Shown here one piece after another: positions 44,330 through 58,269 of a stretch of DNA of 64,000 bases. The notes beneath the pieces were generated by a model. It saw only the letters and a list, made by a program, of their open reading frames with translations, was not told where the DNA came from and did no database searches. The stretch's first letter is position 1. Each line of letters starts with the position of its first letter. Position numbers and translations under genes: made by a program. Origin of the DNA: Chrysomallon squamiferum (taxonomy: Eukaryota > Mollusca > Gastropoda > Neomphalida > Peltospiridae); the NCBI GenBank assembly GCA_012295275.1, contig CM022678.1, positions 16,310,545-16,374,544 on the forward strand, written 5' to 3'.

Positions 44330-44575
44330 ATCATTTACAAGGAAAAATAAAAGAAGAAGAAATTAATGTTTTAATTGAAAAAAAAAAAAAAAAAAAAAAA
44401 ATGAATATTTTTATGCATTTAAGCAACATTTCTATGATTATCTGTAATCTAATTTTGGTACTTTTTTCGTTCGGGGCGGAATATTTAAATACGTTAACGT
44501 CATTCAGACATGGCGTCATTGTTATAAAACAGAAGTCCCATTACATTTTGTTATTGTGTTTTGAAAATGTTCAAA
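44330..44575 (+). promoter_or_regulatory. Unit 3 copy of the gene A promoter cluster
   Basis: CGTTCGGGGCGGAATATTTA with TATTTAAATA and AACGTCATT, then a donor TTCAAAG/GTAAGAAC near 44577. The GC box has one change compared with units 1 and 2. A 28-bp A run lies at about 44379-44401. Confidence 0.5.
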
Positions 44576-44875
44576 GGTAAGAACTGTTTGAAGTAATGTT
44601 TAGTAAGTGGAGATCTAACTGCTAGCAAATGACGTTGAACAATACTGTTTCATGTTTCTAAATGTAACGTGTTATCCCATAGTTATACTGTTATGTACAT
44701 GCTGGCTCCTTGGCGGAAGTGACCTTTTGGACTATTTTATTATTATAGAGATTAATAATAATGAATTTTAAAAAGCCAAAATAAAAAAAAAAGAGAGACA
44801 GAAAGTTTTCTTTTTCTAATTTTTATATTTACTCCACCAGTTTGCCAGCATTAGCATCCCTGTAGTATGAACAAA

Positions 44876-44944
<69 letters not shown>

Positions 44945-45104
44945 TGCACTCAGACACAAATTTTCAGAAAAACACACGTTCAGAAAAACATCACATATTT
45001 CCATGTACAGATGCATATACCAGGTTGTAGGTTCATATATTCCAAAATAAATCTTTAACCTTGTTTTCTGGTCGCGTTTTGTGCAGTATTTTGCCATATT
45101 TCTT

Positions 45105-45367
45105 TTTCTGACAATTGATCCTAAGAAGGTGAGTGCGAACGACACTTCTAAGAAGAAGAATCGGATGACGTCCATTGAATTAAAGCTTGAATTCATAGAA
45201 ATACATGAGCGAGGTGTGCATGTTGTCGACTAGGCTAGGAAATACGAGCATAGTACTTCTACGATATGTACCATATTGAAGCTGAAGAATTCGATAAAGG
45301 CTGTAACTCTATATATATATATGCATACACAGTTGAACCTTGACTTACGAGAGCCCCCACTTACGAG

Positions 45368-45459
<92 letters not shown>

Positions 45460-45480
45460 TTGTGTGTGAACAGTTCGATT
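45105..45480 (+). mobile_element. Tigger remnant and terminal repeat, unit 3 copy, with a TG run
   Basis: A copy of the psq-domain start lies at about 45115-45310 with broken frame, then a Tigger terminal repeat (ACCTTGACTTACGAGAGCCC, 45340-45360) is interrupted by about 90 bp of TG repeat (45369-45467). Confidence 0.7.
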
Positions 45481-46856
45481 CCAAAACGCGATCAATCCAT
45501 TTTCTTTCTTTGGAGAGGAATAACTATTTCTAATCTGGTGTTGATAACATTTTATGTAACGAAGGTCTATAGTCTACTGAATAGAACAGCGGCTGACGAA
45601 GAATTTTGAGGAAAATGATTATAGCGCGTTGAACGCCTGTCAACGCTGAACTTTTGGTGGAGTATTTTTTTTTAAATTTTGATTTTGGCGTTTATCGCGT
45701 TTTTGAATTAAAGTTATAAATACATACATATACATATCTCTTTGCGCGCGCGCATGTACCAAATACATTAACCACCACCAATAACATTTTACAAACAAGC
45801 ACATATCGAAGCTCGCACACACATGAACACGCACTGTTATACACACTTATATATGTGCCTGCATGCACACAGCCACACTGCAATCATTCATATACACAAA
45901 CACAACCAACTATGCATACACAAATACATACACATTCCAATGTGAAACGTGTACGTGTTCATGTATGCATTCACTTACATCTCTTTATATATACGTCTCT
46001 CTCACACACACACACACACATTCACACCCATGCACACATATTCACTTACACTATTATTGGATTAAGTTGAAAGTAATTAAATCATTATTTAATTATATTA
46101 AGTAATTAATTTAATAATCTAGGTGAAAGACCATGATGATGATGAAAGTCATTTGAGTCGAATTAATTTGACGGGCCTCGGAAAAGAAAACAACTTTTCA
46201 GTCTATCGGCCTGATGATATCACGCATCCCTGCCATTTCTAAAGCCAACAACAAAACGTGTTGGGTTAGTGAATATAGTGTTGACTCTGTGTTGAGGAAC
46301 AGAATTCCTGTCAGAGCTTTGCTGTTGACCAGATCGGATGATGCAGCTGGAATCATTCCAGAACATTTTGTATCACTGCGATGTCTCCTTGACATATACC
46401 CAAATCTTTTGCTGCAGTTAATGAAGATGTGTGCTGAATTTCAGTGTGTAAATCCAATCAAGGTGCTGCTACGGAGGTGCACAGTGGCAGTGTCTCAAGC
46501 ATTAGCTGCAGCTGTTCAAAAAAAAATTATGTGAATTTATCAAACAAAAATAATGAACCATGACAATTTATTGCTCCCAAAATGTTTCAGTAGTGCCGAT
46601 TTTTATTTAAAAACCTCACCTTTCACAACCTACCGTAAGGCTCCACTGGAAAAATATAATTTCTTTCTTTCCTTCTTTCTCTGTCTCTAAATGTGTGTCT
46701 GACTCTTATACATCGCCTCTGTAACCTCTGACTGACTGACTGACTGAAACATTTAATTGGTAATCTGAGCAAACTGCTGTGAAGCCAGGTGTCGTGTCTG
46801 TCAATGAAAAAAGAAAGGGTTACTATTATACCTGCAAGACACAAGAAAGTGTGGAA

Positions 46857-46966
<110 letters not shown>

Positions 46967-47619
46967 TATCTACTTAAAAAGTAAAACATTTTTTTTTCTC
47001 CACAGACATCAAAGAAGAAAAATATCTAACAACGAACAGCCTCTTGCTGCAGTATACAGACCCATATTATCTGATGAAGTGTCTTCACGACAGAGCTCTA
47101 AAAAACATCAGAGAGGAAGTGACCTTAGAGGACCATATCAGTTTCTATACCATCGTCACAATCAGTGACGACAGAACTGTAACACTGGTGTCCTCCAGTG
47201 AGACTGTAGGTCATCCACACGTAGACTCGTACTCACTGAAGTCGATGAAGTGGATGGCCGTTCAGGTTACCATAACATCGATGATGAAGAAAGGAAAGGG
47301 TACATCTGTTTCTGGATCTTCTACATTAGGCCAGAGAAAAGAGCCTTTGAAAAGACATTCTGAGTGTGAGGCCAAGAATCTCAGCAAGCCTTCTCCGAAG
47401 ACAGAGGAAGTGCTGAAAAACAAAACCAAGAAGGCGATTCAGAAAACAGGATCCACTGAGAGTAAAATCACAAAATCCTCAGAGAACGCAAAACGAAAAG
47501 CACTACTTCCTGTGATAAAGAAAACATCTGACGTGAAAGAGAAGGAGAAACATACCAAAACAAAGAGGAAGCGAAAATGTCGGAAAGTCTTCAAACAACC
47601 TTCCTCAGCCAGCTCAGTG

Positions 47620-48740
47620 GAAAACGCATCCAAGCTATACAAAGTCCCGAGAGCTTCGGAAGTAGCTCAGCGATCTGCTGAGCTGCTGGCAAAAGAAGTG
47701 CAATATGAGGATCGCACAAATGCTTCCACACACAAGACGAAACAAACACCAATGAAGGTTTTGAAAGCATCGAGTATTTCTTTGCGGTACCTGGAAAGGT
47801 AACCCTACATTCTGCAAAAAATCATTCAGGTGTCTTTCGACATTCATTAAATCCCGCTCAAAATACTGCTATCGGACCCAGGGTGCTGACAAGAACTGGA
47901 AGAAAAGAACAGACACATTTTAATGCTGATAAGATAAAAAAAAAAACGCACCAAAGCTATACAAAGTCCTCACAAGTTCGGAAGCAAAAGAATTCAACTA
48001 TGTGGAAGAGGATCATAAAGATGCTTCAAGGTACAATACCAAATAAGCACAATTGAAGTTTTAAAAACATCGAGTGTTTCTTTCCGGAACTGTTCTTCAG
48101 AACCTGGAAAGCTAACCCTACATTCTGCAAAAAATCATTCAGGTGTCTTTCGACATTCATTAAATCCCGCTCAAAATACTGCCAGCAGATCCAGGGTGCT
48201 GAGAAGAACTGGAAGAAAAGAACAGACAAATTTTAATGCTGATAAGTCCACAGCCAGAAACAAAGGCTCCCTGGCTGATCGGAAAAACAAGGCACTAGTT
48301 CAGATGAAAAAAGATATAAAAGAAATTGGCAGAGAATGTCCCAAGATACAGTGTCATCTCACAACGTCAAGAAAATTGGACAAAGCCAAAATGTCAGAAA
48401 TTCTCCAAACAGCCTTCGTCCACCAGCTCAGTGGAAAACGCACCGAAGCTGTACAAAGTCATGACAGCTTCGGAAGTAGCACAGCGATCTGCTGAGCTGG
48501 TGGCAAATGAAGTGAATTATGAGGATCGTACACATTCTTTCTTATACAAGACCAAACAAACACTACTGAAGGTTTTCAAAGCATCGAGTATTTCTTTGCG
48601 GCTCTGTTCTTCGGAACCTGGAAAGGCAACCCTACCTTCTGCAAAAAATCATTCAGGTATCCTTCGACATTCATTAAATCCCGCTCAAAATACTGCCAGC
48701 AGATCCAGGGTGCGGAAAAGAACTGGAAGAAAAGAACAAA
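47620..48740 (+). repeat. Local triplication inside the unit 3 gene A copy
   Basis: Three diverged copies of a segment of about 300-500 bp. Landmarks are TCATTAAATCCCGCTCAAAA at about 47846, 48157 and 48672, and the GCTATACAAAGTC / GCTGTACAAAGTC stretch near 47630, 47955 and 48445. Units 1 and 2 have it once. Confidence 0.8.
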
Positions 48741-50499
48741 ATGAGTGAACAGTCACCCTGGCTGATCTGAAAAACAACGCAGTAGTTCAGATAAAAAAAG
48801 ATAAAAAAAGAAATTGACAGAGAATGTTCCAAGATACAGTTTCCTGTCATAACGCCAAGAAAAGTGGACGCCTTTCCAAAAATGCCGCAGAGAAAGCTTC
48901 CCAATGAAGACACTTGGTGTGTGCATGGAAATATTAAATCTGGCAGTGGAACTAAGAAAACAGCTGCAGCTGAAAGAAAAGGATCAAAAGTTAACAATAA
49001 CTTTTCAAATGCTAGCCGGGTCGACATTGAAGAGCAAAACTCTGAAAATGATCGCAGAAATGCTATATCCAAAGCTACGCTGCAGATAATGGTTTCCAGA
49101 AGCCATTTTTCGCAAATTTGGAATCACTGAAATCAGTGAACAGGTGTCACATAATAAAACAAACAACTAGCGAAAATGCAGTGGTTAAGGCAATTTCCAA
49201 AACAAAGACACAGTGTTCGAAGTCATGGAAAAGAGAGGAGGAAACAAGGCTAATGGTGATTTGAAGTTGCCAGCATCTGACTTAAATGATGGAAAGACAA
49301 AGTCAGTGAGGAAACATGACAATGAAAAGGAGATAGTTGGCAAAGAAGATGTCTCAAAAGTTCATTCAAAGACAGGGGTCAAAAACAATGGTAAAATAAG
49401 GTAAATGATTAATTTTGACTTTTTTCTTTAGTACTGTTTATTGAATGTATATATATATATATATACACCATAGCTATTAACTTAGATAGTATTTAGAATT
49501 ATTAATTTTTTCAAAAATCAAAATTTGTTTGATTATAATTATGCTGATGAGTATTACGTTTTCGTTACTACTACTACTACTATTGTTATTATTATTATTA
49601 TTATTATATTTGAAATTTAAAATATTGTTTTTATTTTTCTCTAATTCTAGATATCCTTTTTTTATTGTGGTGTTTCTGCGTTGTAGGTAATAATTATGTT
49701 TCAAAAATGTATGGAATAAGTTGAATCCATCGTTAAAGAAATTTGAATGCACTTACAAAAGGATATTACCTAATTTTCACCTATTCAACAGAAGAAAGAA
49801 AAAAAAGAAGAAAATGGATTATTTTTTCGTTTTTTAAAAGTAAATAATATAAACAGAACATTTACAAAGTCTAGAAGTTTTAATGCAACTATACTTTAGT
49901 TTTTATTATTTTGATTCTATTTCAGATCATCTCCATTCTTCGTTATTTCTTCATTTCTCTATTTTTATTATTTTATCTGATATTATTTGAAATCACTTTT
50001 AATCATTCTTTCTTTCCTTCTTGATTTTTTAAAATGATTTTCTCATTGCAGGCCTGTCTATTCGACACGACAGGAATGAACGGCGATCAGCCAGTTGCTA
50101 CGGGAGACGTGTTGATTCGTCTTGTCCACCTACTGCAACAGATGCCACGCCTTACCACCATTGCCAGTGAAAAACACAAAGGCACAAAACTCAAAACGAG
50201 CCAGGCGTGTAATTAATATGACAAAATTTTGATGTATGGCATATATACATTGGCATATTTTTTCTTCTTTTTAATTTTATTTTTCATTGTTATTCTTAAC
50301 AATAAATATTAATGTTAATTATAACATATTTTATGTTCCTCTGAAAACTGATATTTCTAAGGAACATTTTTGAATCTACCGTTCCAGCTGTGATAAGTCG
50401 TTGACATTAATTTCAAACGAACTTTAATATTGTTAATTATGTAACTGTTTCCAGTTCACTGTCTTTTTCAGTTTTGTATCATTTGTAAATGTCATGCAA

Positions 50500-51350
50500 A
50501 AAAAAAATCCCCCCAGAAAACAAAAACCTTCCCACACCCACTAAGGAAAAATGTGAGATTTTAATTTTTTTTTATATCCCCACTAAAACAAAATCCTCAC
50601 ATTTATTGTTAGTCTTTATTTTATTTTTACGCAGTTGTCAGAGTTGTAAATAAACTTTCCTTTATAAAAGAAAAAAAAGTCTGTTTTGTTTTGTAATTTA
50701 ATTAATGTGAAATTAATATAAAAAGAAAACAAATATATATTATTTGTTGAATACTGTACCTGGTGACCAGTAGTGACTAAATATTTTATATTTTAGTTCA
50801 TTCAAATTATGATCACTTATGTGGTTAATTATACAACTGTTTCCAGTACATTGTCTGTTTAACGAAAAATGTGAGATTTTTTTTAAATCCCCAGAAAAAA
50901 AAAATCCTCGCATTTATTAATCTATATTTTATTTTTATAGTTGTCAGTTGTAAATAAAATTTCCTTTTTCTTATAAAAAAACAAAAACAATCCCTTTTGT
51001 TTTGTAATTTAATTAATATGACAGTAATATAAAAAAGAAATCAAATATATATTATTTGTATATTACTGTACCTGGTGACTAATACAGACTAAATACTTTA
51101 TATTTTAGTTCATGTAAATTAACACCAGTATTAACAAAAAAAAAGTTATAAAAAAAAAAAAAATGTTTTTCTTTTATTAAAAACAACAAAAAAACCCAAA
51201 GAATTATCTTTTCTTTTGTAATTTAATTAATGTGACAGTAATGTAAATAAACAAACAAATATATATTATTTGTTGATTACTGTACCTGGTGACCAGTACA
51301 GACAAAATGTTATATATTTTAGTTAATCTAAATTATCACCAGTATTAACA
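50500..51350. repeat. Gene A 3' satellite, unit 3 copy
   Basis: Three units of the 180-bp type (about 50690-50800, 51000-51130, 51215-51345), each with TACCTGGTGAC and TTTTAGTTCATGTAAATTA or close variants. Confidence 0.75.
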
Positions 51351-51567
51351 TCAAATTTGTATTTTTTTTGTTCTCCAACTTTTAGTTTTTCTTTTATGGT
51401 TGCAGTAAAAAAAAACAAAAAAACAAAATCACTGTGTTTGTTTGTTTGTTTTTATACCGGAAAGCCTTTCTTTGTGGAGAATGATAAATTTATAACTCGT
51501 GAAATAATAATAATAGTAACGGTGGTCTGTCCAGCATTTGCGAAAAGGATGGCAGGAAAAGGCGTAA

Positions 51568-52964
51568 CTTTGAAGCCAAATCATTATGTGTCAGGTGAAT
51601 CAATTTGTTTGGTTTTTATCTGTCCTGTGAAGATCTTCCGAAACAAACCCTGAAACGAGAATTTTTTTATTAATTATTGTCCTAATACTGTCCTAATACT
51701 GTCAACATCATTATAACTTAGCAATGAAGTTGGGTATTGTTATAATGATCTTTAATTACAATTTTTTTTTAATCGACATTTTTTTATTAATAATGAGCTT
51801 TAATTATAATTTATTTTATCAACAATTTATTATTTATCCATAAATGTTTTTTATTATTAATCCATAAACAATTTATTTGTATAACAGACTTTCATTATTT
51901 ATGACATAAACATTTATCATGTATACCAAACTTTAATTGTAATTCATTTTATCAACAATTTACTATTTACAATGAACTTTAATTGTAATATATTTTATCA
52001 ACAATTTATAAAGAAGCTTAATTATAATTTATCCCACAAAAAATATATTATTTATAACAAACATCAATTATGATTTATCCTATACAAATTTTACTATTTA
52101 TAACATACTTCAGTTACAATCTATTTTATTTACTAATTTTATTTCTTATTCTTGGGGTTTCAGATTTTGAAGACCAGGGTACAATATTATTTTTATTCTT
52201 GAGTCCCGTGTCCTCAAAATAATTGAACAAAGCCACCTCAATCTTCAGGGCCAAAGCCGTAATCTCATTCGTTGAGTACATCATCAGCATCTTTTGTTCT
52301 GTAATTTTGATATCAGATATTTGTTATTTTCAAAAATTAATGTTATGTAATTGTTGTATTGGAAATTTTATACTCATAATAAAAAGCAAATCTAAATAGT
52401 TAGAAAATAAATTTAGTTTGAAATATTAATACTGATCATGGATTTAAAAAATAAAGATTAAAAAACAAAACAATAATTCTTAGCAGAAGAACCACAATTA
52501 ACCCCTGATACTAAAATTATTTTTTCCATTGTAAGAATTATTAAATTAACATCAAGTTAACACATCCATAAAATGTCTTATGGTAAGCTATTTATTATCT
52601 TTAGTAACAAAGACTGTATAGATGTAAAAGACATACCGATTGGCTAAAGCGTCTCTAAGAGGTTTTTTAACATTCAGTCTGATTGGATCAGCGTCTTCTG
52701 CTCCTTTATTTTTCTGTTCTGATTCCGTTCTTAACTTCTCGACTTTCTTTCTCTCGTTTTCCTTCTCCCATTATCTTTTCCTTCTGCGCCTCTCTCTCTC
52801 TTTCTCTTTCTCTCTCTCCTCCTTAGTTCTTCTTTCTGTTTTTCTTTCTTTCCTTTCTTTTTCTATAAGATACAATAAATTATTACAATTTATACAAGTA
52901 ATATATAAAAGAATTCTTTCTGAACTAAAATACAGCATAAATATTCTTTCGTTTTGATTTAAAT
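51568..52964. repeat. Tandem segmental duplication, unit 4 (cut by assembly gap)
   Basis: The same CTTTGAAG junction (51568-51575) is followed by copies of DIDO1-like exons 14, 13 and 12 (52640-52866), then N bases. No array sequence is seen to the right of the gap. Confidence 0.88.
51576..52866 (-). pseudogene. DIDO1-like pseudogene fragment in unit 4
   Basis: Equivalents of exon 14 (51576-51652), exon 13 (about 52150-52303, with a degraded donor) and exon 12 (52638-52866, keeping DPIRLNVKKPLRDALANR but frameshifted upstream). The rest is in or beyond the gap. Confidence 0.85.
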
Positions 52965-53164
52965 NNNNNNNNNNNNNNNNNNNNNNNNNNNNNNNNNNNN
53001 NNNNNNNNNNNNNNNNNNNNNNNNNNNNNNNNNNNNNNNNNNNNNNNNNNNNNNNNNNNNNNNNNNNNNNNNNNNNNNNNNNNNNNNNNNNNNNNNNNNN
53101 NNNNNNNNNNNNNNNNNNNNNNNNNNNNNNNNNNNNNNNNNNNNNNNNNNNNNNNNNNNNNNNN
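52965..53164. other. Assembly gap of 200 N
   Basis: Exactly 200 N bases, so probably a placeholder rather than a measured size. It lies inside unit 4 just after the exon 12 equivalent. The true gap may hold further array units. Confidence 0.97.
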
Positions 53165-55970
53165 ATATATCTGTTTTCTGTATCTATCAGTATCTACATA
53201 TTTATCATTTATGAAATGTTTAGTAATGCATGTAACTACATTTATTTTTTTTTTCATATTTATTCATTTTATTTATTTTTTTTTTTTTTTTAATTTTATT
53301 TTTATTTATTTATTATTTTATTATTTTTGTATTTTTGTTTTGTTTTTCATTTTGGTAGAGGATTTTATACAGAAATATGCGTGTGTGTGTGTGTAATACT
53401 TTTAAGTTTTCAAAATGATCTGTGTTAATAAACCTGTTACTTTGGGCTAATCATAGTAGTTGAATTCTCAAAGATTTTAAAGTAGTTTAAGTCTTTGTTA
53501 TGCATTCCTATACAGTTTTGTCATCCAATAAGTTATGTTTCTCAGTAGAAATAGACTGTGAGAAAAAAAAAATGTACAATAAAAAACATCTGAATTAGGT
53601 GAAAGTTCAAAAGTAGATCAGAAAAAAAAAAAAAAAAATACTGAAAGTGAGTAATATATGTGACAGAAAACATGAAAAATATTTTCATTAATTAAGTTAC
53701 AGTATTTGTTTATTCTTTGCAACTGTAAGGAGGAAAACAAGTTTGTTGCCAAAAAGTATTAAACTGTAGAAGTTGATAGTTTGACAGATTGAGTTATTTC
53801 CCTTTTCAGAATTTACAAAAAAAAAAAAACACAACAAATAAAAAAAAAAAAACTGTTTAGAAAAACACCAGAAAAAAGAATTTAAAAAAAAAAAAAAGTG
53901 AAAAAAAAAATAATGGAACATTTTATTGTTATAATATGTTGAAGAAGTTGCCATTAGATTAGCAGCAAGCAATATTTTAACCTTTTTTTAAAGTATTATT
54001 ATTGTAAAGATTCGATAAAGGTTGCTTTACCAAATAATTAAATTTCCAGATGAATTCACTGGTATGTGCTCTCCCAGAATGGAAAAATAAAAATATATAA
54101 TATAATTTTTTCTTTCTTTCTTAAATCTTTTGTTAAATATGTTTAGAGTTAAAATAAACCAGAGTTGTTTTCTTATAAATTTGGATAAAGCTTTGTTTGC
54201 CAAATAGTTATTACCCAACTGAAATGTGTTTGTATGTATTGTTATGAACAGCCATAAGTACAAAAAATAAGCTGACCATTTTTTTTATTGATATGTTTCA
54301 CTAATATTTACACATACAGATTTTTTGTTGTTTATTTATTTTTTTTTTTTAGTTGACAACTATGAATAAAATAGTAAAAGTTCAGAAAGTTTTGCTGTCA
54401 CACATTTTTACTAACATTTACATATTTTCTATTGAAAATTCTTGCCTATTTATATTTTCTGAAAAGTCCTATGAAGACTTCTACATTTTTAAATCACCAG
54501 TTAGTTTTCTTCTAACATATTTCTTCTAGTCTGAAATACAATAAGTTACATGATTTAAACTTACAACAGACAGACTTTGAAGGATAATTTGTTTTTCTTT
54601 AAAACCTTTTTGAATAAAATGTTTCATAAAAATTAATCTATTTATATTTTTCAAGTAGATAAAACGATATTTGTTAGCAATTTCGGATGTTAGTAAGTTA
54701 CATGGCTAATTAATTGTACTAAATTAATAATAATTTGTCCTAATAAATGTTAATTAAGCAATAATGATGTGCCTTCAATGAATGATATTAAAGAAAATGC
54801 AGTAATCATTTTTGTAAATCTTATAATCCAGGAAAATACATCCAAGAAATGTTTTACTGTATGTGTGTGTTTGTATGTAAATGTATGTATGTATGCACAG
54901 ACATATGTATATAAGTATGTATGTACATATTGACAGACTATTTTTGGAGCACTATCTGGATTAGTAAATCGCCTGATTAAAATGTTGGTTAATAATGATC
55001 CAGTGTCCAATTACATTATAATCAATCATAAGAGGTCTTTACTAAACTGAGCTAATAAAAATATTATATTAAACAAACAATTTTTAATTTCCATTTCTCA
55101 AAACAAAATATTCTTTCACAATGTGGAAACCTGAACTAACACTTTAACAGTATGTATTTTGGTGACATTTTTATGAATTATAGGTTCAAGATTTGATGAA
55201 GAAAACAGTGGTTCACAGGTCATAGTGAAAATTGATAGACCCATCATAGAGAAAACAGCCACTTTATCACTGAACTATTTTTATTGTTTTTTTTATTTCA
55301 GAACATTTTACATTCAGTTGTTTATAGATAAACATTATTTAGGGCTGCACTTTTACTAGTGTTAGATGTACAGCACGTTTTGAAAGACGTTTGTTGTTAT
55401 ACACCAAATATAACTAACTTTATTGTTTTTTTCATTTTTGATATATATATATATATATATGTGGTAAGTATATAAATTAAAATTGTATACTTGTTGAAAA
55501 ACATTTATTAAATTACTTTTTTATTATATATATATATATATATTTTGGAGGTAGAATAAGGTAATGAATTATAATTGTTAATAATAATCAGAACTAATAA
55601 TAAAAACTTTATTTTGATAGCCATTTATTTCTGTTTGAAAGTCAGGTTACGTTTATGAACAAAAATTGTATAATTTATTGTTAAGATTTTTGTACGCTTT
55701 TGAAAGACATTTACTAATTATAAATGAAACATAACTGAATATTACATTTTGGATACAGTTGTTAGTTTTTGAATTAAAATTGTATTATTTATTATTAACA
55801 AATTAGAACCTTATTCTTTATTATACTTTGCAGATGGTCAGGTTATGAATTAAAAATAGATTTTATTTTTTTATGTTATTTTGGAATTGTTACTGCATGT
55901 TTTGAACAACATTTACTTTTTATTAATTAAAAATAAAAGTATATCTTTAATAAAGTTTTTTATGTATATT
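53165..55970. other. AT-rich intergenic DNA, no gene seen
   Basis: 2.8 kb with T, A and TA runs, and a GTAT/TGTA microsatellite near 54855-54930. None of the short open frames has protein-like composition, and no RNA gene is seen. Confidence 0.7.
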
Positions 55971-55974
55971 TTAT

Positions 55975-56850
55975 ATCTTATTTATTTTATATTCTAGTAA
56001 TAGCTTTTTTCAATACCATATATTATTAGCTTTATGTTTAAAATGAATCCAGTTCTTTTGATATTATTACAGCTTGTTTGTTTGTTGTTGTTTTTTGTTT
56101 GTTTTCCTTTGTTCTTTATTTTTCCTAATACTGATTTTATCAAGGTACAATTTTATGTCTTATTTATTTCCAGTTCTAGTAATAATTCTTTTTACTGTAA
56201 CACAATTTATTTTATTACAGCTTTTTTTCTTTCTAATACTGATTTTATAAATGTATATTGTATCTTATTTATTTACAGTTCTAGTAATATTTTTTTTTTT
56301 TTTTTTTTACCATAATCTATGTTATATTATTGGTTTATTTTTTAAATGAATTTATTGCCTTTGATATTATTACAATTTTTTTTTTTTTTTATATATTTGT
56401 CTTTAATATTGATTTTATCAAGATACATTTTACATCTTATTTATTTCCAGTTCTAGTAATATCTATTTTTTACTGTAATCCAAACCACATTATCATCTTT
56501 ATCTTTGAAATGAATCAATTGCCTTTAATATTACATAATATGATTTAGTTTGGAATACTGATATGTTTTTTTTTTTTTTTGGTTCTTATTTTTAATCATA
56601 TTTATATCCAGTTCCAATAACAGCTTTTTTTTTTTACTGTAAGTCATTTTATCGCCTTTAACCTTGAAATGAATTGATTTAGTTTTGAATATTGATACTT
56701 TATTATTCTGTTGTTTTTTTTAATCTTATTTATATCCAGTTCCAATAATAGCTATTTTTTTTAACTGTAACATGAGCTATTTCATCATCCTGGTCTTTGA
56801 AATGAGTCAGTTGCTGTTGCCTTTGATATTATCGCATATGGTTACGGCTA
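55975..56850. repeat. Degenerate tandem repeat upstream of SULF
   Basis: Six or seven diverged units of about 90-180 bp, each with TTATTT(A/C)CAGTTC(T/C)A(G/A)TAAT, a T run, an ACTGTAA block and ATGAAT..ATTGCCTTT. The units drift strongly, so the array is old. Confidence 0.7.
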
Positions 56851-57940
56851 CAATATTACATCATCAAGACTGCAGTAATTAGTGTGTGCAGACACAACCA
56901 CATTGTAAATCTTGTCTCATTATCTCAAAAATCTTTCTGTTTGTGTCTGAACTGTAATCAGATACCATAATGTCCTTGTAGTAATTATCATAACCTTTTT
57001 AACAGTTGAAAAATAATTTATAATTTTTTTTTTTTTTTTTTTCATTGGTGTGATTAGAGAGTTGGATCTGTGTGAGTGGTCAGGATAGCGTGCATGCTTG
57101 CATGTTGTTGTGTTCAGTTTGAAATTTTAAACTGTTTTATGACAATACATATGGCTTAAACAGAGAACATGGTGGGGTTTTTTGGGGGTTGTTTTTTTTT
57201 GTAGCTGTGCTTGAAACTGGAACACATCTGTGTATGTATATATCTTTTTTTTTTTTTTTTTTTATTTAAATTTTTTTTTTTGTAATTTTAAACTGTATCT
57301 TGTTACAAATATCTCACATCTGTTTTAAACTATTTTTTAAAATTTTTATTTCAGTAGGATTTTTTTTTATTATTATTGTTTATGACTGGAATAGAGGCCT
57401 ATTACCAACAAACTTTTTTAATTTTTATTTATTTAGTTAGTTTTTTTGTTGCTGTTTTTTTTATTTGATTTGATTTTTGATTTTTTTTAGGGTTTGCTGA
57501 TATAGTTTTAATGTTTATGTCATTTATTTTCTTTGTAAGTTAAAATCTTTTTAACTGGCATTAGCAAAGAAACGTACCTCTATAGGTTTTTATTTTATAT
57601 TATGTTGTGGTTCGGTTCTAAATGTATTTAGTAACCATCTTACCTCTGATATGCAGGAGTAGAAAAGCTGTGATTTCATGATCAACATTTACAGATGTGC
57701 ATTTATGTAGGTGTTTCCATAAAAAGGGCAGTGTATATGAAGATCTTTGACTAAGAGCAGTACGAATAGGAAATTGCATAAATCACTGTTGCATAGCAAT
57801 TAACATATTTGAGAAAATGGGAGTGTGGTCTTCTTTAGATTCAAAAATACTCACGTATTCTGTGATTTGTTATGTAATGTTAGTTTGTATTATATTATAT
57901 ATTTATATTATGTTATATATATATATATATACCATACTAC
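56851..57940. other. AT-rich DNA, no gene seen
   Basis: About 1.1 kb with many T runs (57023, 57246, 57270). No supported feature. It could be part of a 5' intron or the promoter region of SULF. Confidence 0.6.
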
Positions 57941-57944
57941 CATA

Positions 57945-58253
57945 TCATATCTTATTTTATTTTAGTTTTGTTTACGTTACCTTAGTCTACTTTATTTTAC
58001 TTCATTTTACTTCACTTTACCTCACTTTAGTCTACTCTGCTCTATTCTACTCTATTCTACTCTACTCTACGTTATTTTACTTTATTTTAATCTGCTTTAC
58101 TTTTCTTTATTTTACTTTAATCTACCTTTTTTTACTTTTGCTTTATTTTACTTTAATCTACTTTACTTTATTTTAATTTACTTTACTTTACTTTATTTTA
58201 CTTTACTTTACTTTACTTTACTTTATATTACTTCACTTCACTTCACTTCAGTG
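57945..58253. repeat. Pentanucleotide TACTT/CTACT array next to the SULF acceptor
   Basis: About 60 pentamers of TTTAC, CTACT and CACTT type form a pyrimidine-rich run ending about 15 bp before the acceptor at 58268-58269. It lies where a branch site and pyrimidine tract are expected. Confidence 0.85.
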
Positions 58254-58269
58254 TGTTATGTATTTGCAG

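Noticed and set aside
45230-45609. Thr/His and Cys/Val repeat frames
   Set aside because: They are translations of a TG/CA run inserted in a Tigger terminal repeat.
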